Source: Solirubrobacteraceae bacterium
Lineage (GTDB): Bacteria; Actinomycetota; Thermoleophilia; Solirubrobacterales; Solirubrobacteraceae
Length of the DNA: 64,000 bases
Reading direction: 5' to 3'
NCBI GenBank assembly: GCA_024711025.1
Contig: JANJTP010000041.1
Span: forward strand, 45,230 to 109,229
The position numbers and the translations under genes are program-made. The notes under the pieces were generated by a model that saw only the letters and a list, made by a program, of their open reading frames with translations, searched no databases and had not been told where the DNA came from. Positions 8,229 through 22,051 of this stretch are shown piece by piece (position 1 is the stretch's first letter; each line of letters starts with the position of its first letter).

Positions 8229-8984
8229 CTAGCGTCGCGCGAGCGCCACGCCTGCGACGAGACCGGCCAGCAGGCCGACCGCGCCGGCCGTGGGACTTGC
8301 CTCGTCGACGACGAGCGGCATCAGCAGCAGCGCCGCGGCGATGACCGCGACTCCGAGCAGGTCCGCGGAGCTCTCGCCCTCGCGGCGCAGCTCGAGCGCG
8401 GGGCGCACCGACCACGCCGCGAGCATCCCGAGCGCGGCGCCGTTGGCACCGAACGCGAGCGGAACGGTCTCGAGCGCCGCCGCGGCCGCAACCCCGCCGA
8501 TCCCGCACAAGGCGAACAGCAGGATCGCCACCAGGTGTCCGTGGCGCAGCTCGAGCAGGCCGCCGAACAGCGCGACGACCGCACCGCAGGCGGCTGCGTA
8601 CCAGAGGCTCTCGGCGAAGAACGGCGCCGTCGCGACCTTCCACCAGTCGCCCTGGGGCTTGCCGACGATGCCCACGTCGACCGGTGAGACCACGGCCAGC
8701 GAGATCGCGCCGAGCGCGATCAGCACGACCAGCGAGACGGCCGCGACCGGCCGCCCGGCCGTCTCGGCGCGGATCCCGGGGATCTCGCCCGGCCGCAGCT
8801 TCGGCAGCCGCGCGCGGCCGCGACCCCGGCGCCGTCCGCGACCCCGCTCGCCCAGCGGCGTCCCCTCCAACTTCGGAGCCCGCTTGCGCAGCCGTGTCCC
8901 GCAGTAGGGGCACTCGGTGACGAAGCTCGAGACCTCGGAGCCGCAGTGCCGGCAGACGACGAAGAGGTCGGGCGCCTGTGGCAT
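8229..8984 (-). CDS. Zinc-ribbon / rhomboid-like membrane protein with catalytic residues replaced
   Basis: 251 residues. An N-terminal zinc ribbon has C11-x2-C14 and C25-x2-C28 (VVCRHCG, ECPYCG), followed by a very basic Gly/Arg linker. The rest resembles a rhomboid core: WWKVATAPFFAESLWYAAACGAVVALFGGLLELRHG, then GANGAALGMLAAW where active rhomboids have GxSGxxxG, and AGAVGLLAGLVAG where the TM6 His normally sits. Ser is Asn (N181), and the His and the HxxxN motif are missing, so I infer a pseudoprotease. The start at 8984 is placed just before the zinc ribbon; 9023 is an alternative. Confidence 0.72.
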   Translation of the reverse strand: MPQAPDLFVVCRHCGSEVSSFVTECPYCGTRLRKRAPKLEGTPLGERGRGRRRGRGRARLPKLRPGEIPGIRAETAGRPVAAVSLVVLIALGAISLAVVSPVDVGIVGKPQGDWWKVATAPFFAESLWYAAACGAVVALFGGLLELRHGHLVAILLFALCGIGGVAAAAALETVPLAFGANGAALGMLAAWSVRPALELRREGESSADLLGVAVIAAALLLMPLVVDEASPTAGAVGLLAGLVAGVALARR

Positions 8985-9089
8985 CGCCACCCTGATGCTA
9001 CTCCGCCGCCGCGGGCTCGGCACCGGCGACTTGCACCCGCGCCCGCACGGGCTCGCGGCGGCCGCGCCGGGGGCCCGGCGCGGCGTGGC

Positions 9090-10205
9090 TCAGGCCTCGC
9101 CCAGCCCGCTCCCGGTCTGCTCGACGAGGACCTTCATCACCTCTCGAAGGTCGCGGTTGGCGTCGTACACCTTGATCTGGCGCTCGGAGCCGGTGCCGTG
9201 AGCGAGCAGATCCTCGATCCCTTCCAGGTGGGCCAGGCCGCCCAGCTCGTCCGCGTGGCCCGCCAGCCGCTCCAGCAGCCGGCGCGTCAGGTCGCGGGCG
9301 CTCACCCGCTCCGCGCTGGGCAGGTCGACCAGGAGCGCGTCGATCCCGTGCCGCGCCGCCAGCCACTTGTTCTCGTCGAGCATCTGCAGGGGGTAGTAGG
9401 ACAGGCGCAGCCCCGCCTCGAAGTGCTCACACAGCTCCTTGACCATCGCCTGGATCAGCGCGGCGAGCCCGAGCGTGTGCTCCACCCGGGTCTGGCTGTC
9501 GCACATCCGCATCTCGACGGTGCCGAGCCGCGGGTGCGGGCGGACGTCGTACCAGAGGAAGGTGTAGTCGTCGATCACCCCGCTGCGCGTCATGAAGTCG
9601 ATCTCCTCGCAGAAGCCGGCCCAGCCCCGGTGGGTCGGCGGGATGCCGACACGCGGCAGCGCGCGGAAGATCGGCACGCGCGTCGAGTGCAGGCCTGTCA
9701 GATCGGCGCGCCAGAACGGCGAGTTGACCGACAGCGCGAGCAGCACGGGGATGTGGACACGCATGCCGTTGGCGACATGGATGGCCTTCTCCGGGTCGTC
9801 GACCCCGACGTGCACGTGCAGGCCGAACAGCAGCTCCTGGCGGGCGACGAAGCGCAGCGCCGAGACGATGTCGCGGTAGCGCTCGCGACCGACGATCCGC
9901 TGGTCCTCCCACATCGCGAAAGGGTGCGTGCCCGCGGCGGCGATCGTCAGCCCGCGCCCGGCGGCGCTCGCGCGGACCTGCGCGCGGAGCGCGCGGAGCT
10001 GGCGGCCGACCTCGGCGGTGCCGGAGCAGGGCTCGGTGGCGATCTCGAGCACCGACTCCATCAGCTCCGGCTTGATCTCGCCCTGCGGCGCATCCTCCAG
10101 AAGGGCCTCGATCGCATTGACGAGATCGAACTGCTCACCGTCGACGATCATCAGCTCCTCCTCGATCCCGAGCGTGTAGCTCGGGCCGGTGAAGCGGTGC
10201 TCCAT
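9090..10205 (-). CDS. YbdK-type carboxylate-amine ligase (glutamate-cysteine ligase 2 family)
   Basis: 371 residues of the GCS2 / YbdK ATP-dependent ligase family: [45 protein letters not shown] and [18 protein letters not shown]. YbdK proteins form gamma-glutamylcysteine weakly in vitro, and actinobacterial relatives may act on other amines. The start [16 protein letters not shown] at 10205 fits the family; the longer track start does not. It is divergent from the aldolase gene. Confidence 0.9.
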   Translation of the reverse strand: MEHRFTGPSYTLGIEEELMIVDGEQFDLVNAIEALLEDAPQGEIKPELMESVLEIATEPCSGTAEVGRQLRALRAQVRASAAGRGLTIAAAGTHPFAMWEDQRIVGRERYRDIVSALRFVARQELLFGLHVHVGVDDPEKAIHVANGMRVHIPVLLALSVNSPFWRADLTGLHSTRVPIFRALPRVGIPPTHRGWAGFCEEIDFMTRSGVIDDYTFLWYDVRPHPRLGTVEMRMCDSQTRVEHTLGLAALIQAMVKELCEHFEAGLRLSYYPLQMLDENKWLAARHGIDALLVDLPSAERVSARDLTRRLLERLAGHADELGGLAHLEGIEDLLAHGTGSERQIKVYDANRDLREVMKVLVEQTGSGLGEA

Positions 10206-10249
10206 GGCGCGCAGCGTACCCCGCCGCATCCCGTGACATCCGAGGATTC

Positions 10250-10279
10250 CCCCCGATCGCATGCCCGCGCGATCGGGGG
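10250..10279. promoter_or_regulatory. 11-bp perfect dyad between the YbdK and aldolase genes
   Basis: CCCCCGATCGC - 8 nt - GCGATCGGGGG, 49 bp before the aldolase GTG and 45 bp from the YbdK start. It lies in a divergent promoter region, so an operator (or a leader hairpin for fba) is more likely than a terminator. A possible -10 (TAGGGT-like) follows within 15 bp. Confidence 0.5.
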
Positions 10280-10327
10280 TACCGTAGGGGTCAAGCAGTT
10301 CACGACCGAGAACGGGAGCACGAGACA

Positions 10328-11416
<1,089 letters not shown>

Positions 11417-11432
11417 CGGCGATCGCTCGTCT

Positions 11433-11461
11433 CGCCGGGGCGCGAAGCCCGCGCCCCGGCG
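11433..11461 (+). terminator. Terminator-like hairpin after the aldolase gene
   Basis: CGCCGGGGCGCG - AAGCC - CGCGCCCCGGCG: a 12-bp perfect stem with a 5-nt loop, 17 bp after the stop. There is no U-tract, as is common in high-GC actinobacteria. A smaller stem (CGATCGCC/GGCGATCG) spans the stop codon. Confidence 0.7.
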
Positions 11462-11541
11462 CACGACGTCGCGGCGCGACGGTCCTCGGGACGCCGCGGA
11501 TCCAGGCCCGGCCGCGGCTCAGCCGCTATGGTTTCGTGACG

Positions 11542-11787
11542 ATGGCGACGCGCTTGCGGCAGAGCCTGCGCGACTTCGAGGACGCCTTCGTCGAGCAGGC
11601 GCGGGCCGATCGACTCCGGCGCGAGCGGGTCGTTCGTGCCGTGGCGGCGCGTTCGACGTCGCGGCGCCTGGAGCGCCAGCACAAGCATGGGACGCTGCGC
11701 TTCGTCATGCTCATCCTGCTGCTGATCGCGACCGCGGTCGTCGTGACGATCGCGATGTTCGAGACGCTCTACATCGTCATGGGCTGA
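11542..11787 (+). CDS. Small single-pass membrane protein
   Basis: 81 residues from the ATG at 11542. A highly charged, Arg-rich N-terminal ~50 residues (FEDAFVEQARADRLRRERVV) is followed by one membrane helix (FVMLILLLIATAVVVTIAMF) and a short outside tail. The charge layout puts the N-terminus in the cytoplasm. I do not recognise the family. It is convergent with csrA. Confidence 0.7.
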   Translation: MATRLRQSLRDFEDAFVEQARADRLRRERVVRAVAARSTSRRLERQHKHGTLRFVMLILLLIATAVVVTIAMFETLYIVMG

Positions 11788-11828
11788 GCCGGGGCTCGAC
11801 GGCACGTCCCGTCGGCGAAGGACGGCGG

Positions 11829-12041
11829 TCAGCCCTCGGGCTCGGGCGCCGGCGCGGTCGTCGTCTCGGCTTCCGCCTGCTCCTGGCGGATCTCGAGATA
11901 GACCTCCTTGCGGAACACCGGCACGTCCCGCGGCGCCTGGATGCCGATTCGCACCTTGTCGCCGACGACCGACAGCACCGAGATCTCGACGTCGTCGCCG
12001 ATCATGATGCTCTGGTGAGACTTCCTGGTCAGGACCAGCAT
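11829..12041 (-). CDS. csrA: Carbon storage regulator CsrA
   Basis: 70 residues: [37 protein letters not shown] then [10 protein letters not shown]. The conserved L4 and the R44-equivalent basic residue used in GGA-motif RNA binding are present. The C-terminal Glu/Pro tail is not conserved. CsrA dimers bind 5' leaders and repress translation. The track start at 12101 adds a non-homologous leader. No fliW or flagellar gene is nearby, although FliW is the usual antagonist outside Gammaproteobacteria. Confidence 0.95.
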   Translation of the reverse strand: MLVLTRKSHQSIMIGDDVEISVLSVVGDKVRIGIQAPRDVPVFRKEVYLEIRQEQAEAETTTAPAPEPEG

Positions 12042-12187
12042 CCTGCTGAGACCTCCGCTCGACGGCCTGTCCCCGCCGCCCCCCCTGGGCGCGTCGCCCA
12101 ATGTACCGATCTGCGGTGCGTGCGGGCAAGCCGGTGTGCGAGCGTCGCCCCGCGCGGCCCCCGCGCTCCGCTAGGCTGCCCCGCGGC

Positions 12188-12778
12188 ATGGCACGACGCT
12201 CTCTGAAGCCCCAGCTCAACCAGATCCGTACATGGGTGCGCCAAGGGCGCACCGATGCCTGGATCGCTCACCAGCTCGAAACCACGGTCCAGCAGGTGCA
12301 GTCCTTCAAGAGGGAGCACGAGCTCGCTCCGGAGGGCGCCGAAGGAACGGCGGAGCCCAGCGCTGAAATCGATCTGCGCGCGGAGGACGACGCGCTGATC
12401 GCCGAGCAGCTCGAGGCCGAGGCGCAGGCCCGCCGCGAGGAGCAGGAGCGGCTCGCCGCGGAAGAGGCGGAGGAGCTCCGCGCGCAGGCCGAGGCGGAGG
12501 CGCAGGCGGCTGAGGCCGGCGAGGAGGGCGAGGCGCCGAAGCGCCGCCGCAGTCGTCGCGGCGGTCGTGGGCGCACGCGCCGTGCCGCGCCGGCCGGAGC
12601 CCTGGAGGGCACCTTCGACCACGGTGAGGAGGGCTACGGGCTGTGGCTCGACCCTGCCGTCGCCGACGATCCGATCTACGCCGAGCACTGGGCCGGCCAC
12701 CGGTCGGTCACGGTGACGATCGAAGAGGACCAGATCGTGATCCGCCGCAGCGGCGAGGAAGAGCCCGACGAGGACTGA
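12188..12778 (+). CDS. Hypothetical protein: N-terminal HTH-like domain, acidic coiled coil, Arg/Gly-rich patch
   Basis: 196 residues from the ATG at 12188. The N-terminus (RSLKPQLNQIRTWVRQGRTDAWIAHQLETTVQQVQSFKREH) resembles a small helix-turn-helix used in Thermoleophilia proteins. A ~70-residue Glu/Ala-rich coiled coil (EAQARREEQERLAAEEAEEL), the basic patch [14 protein letters not shown] and a conserved-looking C-terminal beta domain (GYGLWLDPAVADDPIYAEHW) follow. The RGG-like patch suggests nucleic-acid binding. It is divergent from csrA. Confidence 0.7.
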   Translation: MARRSLKPQLNQIRTWVRQGRTDAWIAHQLETTVQQVQSFKREHELAPEGAEGTAEPSAEIDLRAEDDALIAEQLEAEAQARREEQERLAAEEAEELRAQAEAEAQAAEAGEEGEAPKRRRSRRGGRGRTRRAAPAGALEGTFDHGEEGYGLWLDPAVADDPIYAEHWAGHRSVTVTIEEDQIVIRRSGEEEPDED

Positions 12779-12845
12779 GCTCGCGGCCGGATCCTGACGC
12801 CGGCTCACCCGGGCCGGCGGCCGGCTCGGTCGAGCCGATGCCCGC

Positions 12846-13169
12846 TCACTCGGGCGCGTCGACCCGGCGTCCCCCGGCGAAGTCGGCGGCCCCCCGCACG
12901 TAGCGGGCGAACGCGGCGTCCGCGACCCGCGCGTCCCAGGTCCAGGGCGCGCCGGGAGCGATCCTGGCCGCGAGGTCCAGGCACCAGCTCGCGCCGGCCT
13001 CGTACAGCCCCACCAGCTCGTCGACGGTGAACGCGCCGCCCAGACGGCGGCGAAGCTCGGCGACCAGCGCATTCTCGACGCGGTGCAGCGCCGGGAGCTG
13101 CTCGGGCGGCGCCTTGGCGACGTGCTGCTCACCCTGCCGCCACTGCTGGATCGTCGTCTCGTAGGCCAC
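12846..13169 (-). CDS. Hypothetical conserved helical protein
   Basis: 107 residues (YETTIQQWRQGEQHVAKAPPEQLPALHRVENALVAELRRRLGGAFTVDELVGLYEAG...WDARVADAAFARYVRGAADF). It is soluble and mostly helical, with no motif I recognise. It lies downstream of ftsB on the same strand and may share its transcript. Confidence 0.65.
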   Translation of the reverse strand: MAYETTIQQWRQGEQHVAKAPPEQLPALHRVENALVAELRRRLGGAFTVDELVGLYEAGASWCLDLAARIAPGAPWTWDARVADAAFARYVRGAADFAGGRRVDAPE

Positions 13170-13225
13170 GAGCGCCCCAGGCTAGCCGGAGCCCGGGCCG
13201 ACTCCGGACAGCCCGTCCGTCTCGC

Positions 13226-13594
13226 TCACTTGCGCGGCAGGCCCTCGATCACGTACGCGCGCTCGCCGGGGCGGACCATCCCCAGCGCGCGAGCCTCCTT
13301 CTCCAGCGCCCGGGGGTTCTGCAGCGCGCGCACGCGGCGGTCGAGACGCGCCCGCTCGGCCTGCAGGCGCACGACCTCGCCACGCCTCACGGCCGCCTCC
13401 TTGCGCGTCGACCAGACCGACAGCAGCGGATGGACGTAGAGGGCCGCGACGAGCGCCACCACGAGACCGACCATGACCCGCCCCACGCGATCCCAGCGAA
13501 TCGAGCTGCGGCGCTGCGGGCCGGCGACCGGGCGCGGGCGGTGAGCCGGGCGACGCTGCGACGGCGCGGCGCGGGCGCTGCGTTGGGCGGCCAT
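13226..13594 (-). CDS. ftsB: FtsB/DivIC-like septum formation initiator
   Basis: 122 residues. A basic cytoplasmic N-terminus is followed by one membrane helix (VGLVVALVAALYVHPLLSV), a coiled coil (RKEAAVRRGEVVRLQAERARLDRRVRALQNPRALEKEARALGM) and a C-terminal PGERAYVIEGLP motif, as in DivIC/FtsB. It bridges FtsL and FtsQ in the divisome. Position next to eno is typical. The start at 13594 is chosen; the longer track ORF reads through a repeat-rich gap. Confidence 0.85.
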   Translation of the reverse strand: MAAQRSARAAPSQRRPAHRPRPVAGPQRRSSIRWDRVGRVMVGLVVALVAALYVHPLLSVWSTRKEAAVRRGEVVRLQAERARLDRRVRALQNPRALEKEARALGMVRPGERAYVIEGLPRK

Positions 13595-13666
13595 CAGGCC
13601 TGGATTCGTCGCTCGGCGCCGCCCTCCTGCCGTCGATCGGCGATGACACGCTCCGCCCGAGGATCC

Positions 13667-13709
13667 TGGCTGCAACAGCGTCCGTATCGGCACGCCTGCT
13701 GCGGCCACG
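13667..13709. repeat. Diverged copy of the CTGCAGCCACG hairpin repeat
   Basis: TGGCTGCAACAG - 17 nt containing CCGTATCGG - CTGCTGCGGCCA. Two stem positions differ from the 24.8-kb copies but still form G-U pairs, so the fold is kept. It lies in the 228-bp gap between ftsB and eno, which also holds a 14-bp tandem duplication (CACCACCCGAGGCG, 13737-13764) and no gene. Confidence 0.5.
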
Positions 13710-13779
13710 CCGCGAAGGCGTGCCGCCCGCCGATCGCACCACCCGAGGCGCACCACCCGAGGCGCTCGCCCGCCCCGAA

Positions 13780-13805
13780 GGCGCCGGTGGGAGACCGCCG
13801 GCGCC
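13780..13805 (-). terminator. Terminator-like hairpin after eno
   Basis: GGCGCCGG - 10 nt - CCGGCGCC, 18 bp beyond the enolase stop. The stem is strong but has no U-tract. It may separate the mazG-eno transcript from ftsB. Confidence 0.5.
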
Positions 13806-13822
13806 CGGGACGTCTGGCGCTC

Positions 13823-15891
<2,069 letters not shown>

Positions 15892-15902
15892 CCCGCGCTC
15901 CG

Positions 15903-17072
15903 TCAGCCGCCGGTCGTGGTCTGCGTGGTGGTGGGCGCGCTCTCGGTCGCCGCGCCGGGCGGTGCCTTCTCGGTCGAGGTCTTCTTCGAGTTCGAGCAGT
16001 CGGGGACGACGAAGTCCTTCTGGCACTCGGTCTTGTCGCGCCAGCGCTCCTGGTAGTCCTTGCCGAACTTGGTCAGGGCGGCCTGCTGGCGCTCGGACTG
16101 GACGATCTGCTTGATCGATGCCTCGAGGTCCTTGGTCAGCGGCTGGGTCTTGGCCGCGGTGTCCTTGGTGACCTCGAAGACGTACCAGCCGTCGGCCGTC
16201 TTGACGGGGCCCTCCAGCCGGTTCGGCGGCGCCTTGAAGACCGCGTCGTCGAAGGCCTTCTCGCCCTGGCCCTTCTGGACGCCGCTCAGCTTGCCGCCGC
16301 TGCTCTTCGACGTCGGGTCCTTCGAGTAGCGCTTCGCGACCTTCGCCCACGACTCACCGGACTCGAGCGCCTGCTTGGCCTCCTGCGCCTGCTTCTCGCT
16401 CGAGGTCAGGACGACCCGCAGATCGCGGGTCTGCGGCTGGGTGAACTGCTTGTCCTTGTTCTTCGCGTAGTAGGCCGTCACGTCCGCGGCGGTCACGCTC
16501 CCTGCGCTCTTGTTGACCTTCTCGGTGACCTTCTGCTCGAGCATCTGCGTGCGCTGGCGGAAGAGCAGGTCGGCCTCGGTCTGCCCGGAGTCCTTGAGGA
16601 ACTTCTGGTAGTCGGCGGGCTTCGGGAACGCCTGCTTGCGAGCCTTGTCGAGCTCCTTCTTGACGGCGGCGTCGGACAGCTCGATGCCCTGCTTCTTCGC
16701 CTCCGCCTCGAGCCACTGAGAGCGGATCAGGAACGTCATGACCTGGTCCTTGAGCTGCGTGTACTGCTGCTTGCACTGCGTCTCGAACTGCTTGTCCGTC
16801 GGCTTGGGCTGCCCCTTGACCGGCGCCGGGGCCGCCGCCTTCAGAGCGGCGACGCACTTCTCGTAGCCGGGCGGGTCGGGCACGACGCTGGAGCCGCCCT
16901 GCTGGCCGGCCGCGGAGGCGGCGATGCCCATCCAGTTGTCGAAGGCCTCCTTGGAGACGGTCTGCCCGTCGACCTTCAGCACCGCGCTGTCGGGGACGCC
17001 CCCGCACGCGGTCAGGCCGACAGCGAAAAAAACGGCGCCCAGCGCCATGGCACTACGAAGGATCTTCGACAT
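15903..17072 (-). CDS. PrsA/SurA-like peptidyl-prolyl isomerase lipoprotein
   Basis: 389 residues with a lipoprotein signal (ALGAVFFAVGLTACGG, lipobox LTAC). A SurA_N-like region follows, then a parvulin (PPIC) domain around residues 210-310 (DLRVVLTSSEKQAQEAKQALESG...KRYSKDPTSKSSGGKLSGVQKGQ...GPVKTADGWYVFEV). A Lys/Thr-rich tail ends the protein. It should fold exported proteins at the outer face of the membrane. The start at 17072 is where the signal peptide begins. Confidence 0.9.
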   Translation of the reverse strand: MSKILRSAMALGAVFFAVGLTACGGVPDSAVLKVDGQTVSKEAFDNWMGIAASAAGQQGGSSVVPDPPGYEKCVAALKAAAPAPVKGQPKPTDKQFETQCKQQYTQLKDQVMTFLIRSQWLEAEAKKQGIELSDAAVKKELDKARKQAFPKPADYQKFLKDSGQTEADLLFRQRTQMLEQKVTEKVNKSAGSVTAADVTAYYAKNKDKQFTQPQTRDLRVVLTSSEKQAQEAKQALESGESWAKVAKRYSKDPTSKSSGGKLSGVQKGQGEKAFDDAVFKAPPNRLEGPVKTADGWYVFEVTKDTAAKTQPLTKDLEASIKQIVQSERQQAALTKFGKDYQERWRDKTECQKDFVVPDCSNSKKTSTEKAPPGAATESAPTTTQTTTGG

Positions 17073-17133
17073 CGCGGCTCGCAGTGTATGAGGTGCATGG
17101 CGCCTGCGCGCCGACCGAGCACGGCGCCGCCGC

Positions 17134-20541
<3,408 letters not shown>

Positions 20542-20622
20542 CGGGCGGGCACGGCGAGCGGCCGCGCTGCCGCGCGGCCGGACCCTCTTGCGACGATAGC
20601 GTGCGGCGCCGCGAAGGGCGGT

Positions 20623-21183
20623 TCAGCGCTCGGGCAGATCCAGTTCGCCCTGCACGACGCGCTCCGTGGCGTCCGCGGCATCGCGCACCAGATCGGCAAC
20701 CTGCGCCGGCGACTGGCGCCAACGACCCAGGACGTACGCGGCCACGATCTCCGGATCGGTCGACTCGGGCCGTCCGACGCCGATCCGCACGCGGCCGAAG
20801 TCCGCGGAGCCAAGACCGCGGCGCAGCGACTTCAGGCCGTTGTGACCCGCGAGCCCGCCGCCGAGCCGTGGACGGATCTCGCCGAACGGCAGGTCGATGT
20901 CGTCGTGGACGACGAGCACGCGGTCGAGATCGACCTTCATCGCCCCGCGCGCCGGGCCGACCGACGAGCCCGACTCGTTCATGTACGTGAGGGGCTGCAG
21001 CAAGGCGACGCGCGGCCCGGTGTAGCCGGCACGACCCTCCGCGATCAGCCCGCCGAAGCGCTTCTTGGGCTGCCCCAGCCCCCAGCGCCCGGCAAGCTCG
21101 GCCACGACCTGGAAGCCGACGTTGTGCGGCGTGCGCTCGTAGCGGGCGCCGGGGTTGCCCAGGCCGACGATCAGCCAGTCCAC
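20623..21183 (-). CDS. pth: Peptidyl-tRNA hydrolase
   Basis: 186 residues from a GTG at 21183 (an upstream GTG at 21213 would add ten non-conserved residues). Motifs are WLIVGLGNPGARYERTPHNVGF with the catalytic His, PLTYMNESG, VVHDDIDLPFG and GGGLAGHNGLKSL. It recycles peptidyl-tRNA released from ribosomes. It lies between rplY and mfd, as in many Gram-positive bacteria. Confidence 0.96.
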   Translation of the reverse strand: MDWLIVGLGNPGARYERTPHNVGFQVVAELAGRWGLGQPKKRFGGLIAEGRAGYTGPRVALLQPLTYMNESGSSVGPARGAMKVDLDRVLVVHDDIDLPFGEIRPRLGGGLAGHNGLKSLRRGLGSADFGRVRIGVGRPESTDPEIVAAYVLGRWRQSPAQVADLVRDAADATERVVQGELDLPER

Positions 21184-21234
21184 GGGCGCCGCGCCGGAGG
21201 ACGGGCGTCGCACGCGATCATCGAGCGCACCGGG

Positions 21235-21894
21235 CTACTCGCCGGGCTCGAGCTCCTCGCCACCCCCAGCCGAGGCCTGCGCCTCGCCGACAACGGCCGT
21301 CTCCTGCTCGATGCCCTCCTCGCCCTCGGCGCGCAGGCGCGGTGCGAGCACCGCCGCGACGACGATCTCGAGCTCCTCGAGCAGCGTCACGCCGGCGGGG
21401 AGGCTCACGCCCTCAAGCGTCGCGACGCCGCCGATCTCGAGTCCTGAGACGTCGAGCTCGATCGACTCCGGGATGTCGTTCGGCAGCGCCTCGATGTTCA
21501 GCTCACGCAGCTGCTGGTCGAGGATCCCGCCCTCACGGACTCCCGGGGCGTCGTCGCCGCCGGTCAGCTCGAGCGGCACGATCGCGTGGATCGGCTTACT
21601 GAGGTCGACGCGCAGGAAGTCGACGTGCGTGGTCTCCCCGCGGACCTGGTGGCGCTGGACCTCCTTGAGAACCGCGGGAGTCGACTTGCCGTCGAGCGTC
21701 AGCTCGATCACCGCACCGGTCGCCTGAAGCGCCAGGCGCAGATCGCGCGCGTCGACGGAGAGCGGCAGCGGTTCGCCGCCGCGCCCGTAGAGCACTCCCG
21801 GGACCTTCCCCTCGCGGCGCAGGCGGCGCGTCGCGCGCGAGCCCTCGACCGAGCGTGGGAAGACGGTGAGCGTGGTGGTCTGTTCCTTGGCCAT
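21235..21894 (-). CDS. rplY: Ribosomal protein bL25, CTC/TL5 long form
   Basis: 219 residues. The N-terminal L25 domain that binds 5S rRNA contains RSVEGSRATRRLRREGKVPGVLYGRGGEPLPLSVD and HQVRGETTHVDFLRVD. The C-terminal TL5/CTC domain has LELTGGDDAPGVREGGILDQQLRELNIEALPNDIPESIELDVSGLEIG. An acidic Glu-rich tail follows. The start at 21894 is MAKEQTT; the track's longer form is upstream non-coding sequence. Confidence 0.96.
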   Translation of the reverse strand: MAKEQTTTLTVFPRSVEGSRATRRLRREGKVPGVLYGRGGEPLPLSVDARDLRLALQATGAVIELTLDGKSTPAVLKEVQRHQVRGETTHVDFLRVDLSKPIHAIVPLELTGGDDAPGVREGGILDQQLRELNIEALPNDIPESIELDVSGLEIGGVATLEGVSLPAGVTLLEELEIVVAAVLAPRLRAEGEEGIEQETAVVGEAQASAGGGEELEPGE

Positions 21895-22051
21895 GGCGGC
21901 TGACGAAGGTAGCAGGAAGCGCGCCCCGGCCGCGCTCGCGATCGAGCTCCCGTCCCGTGACGACGAGGCGCCGGCGACCGGCGCAGCCTCACGCGGGAGC
22001 AGCGCGGCGCATCGGACGAGCCGCGCGTCGGACGCCGGAGACACCCGCCGC

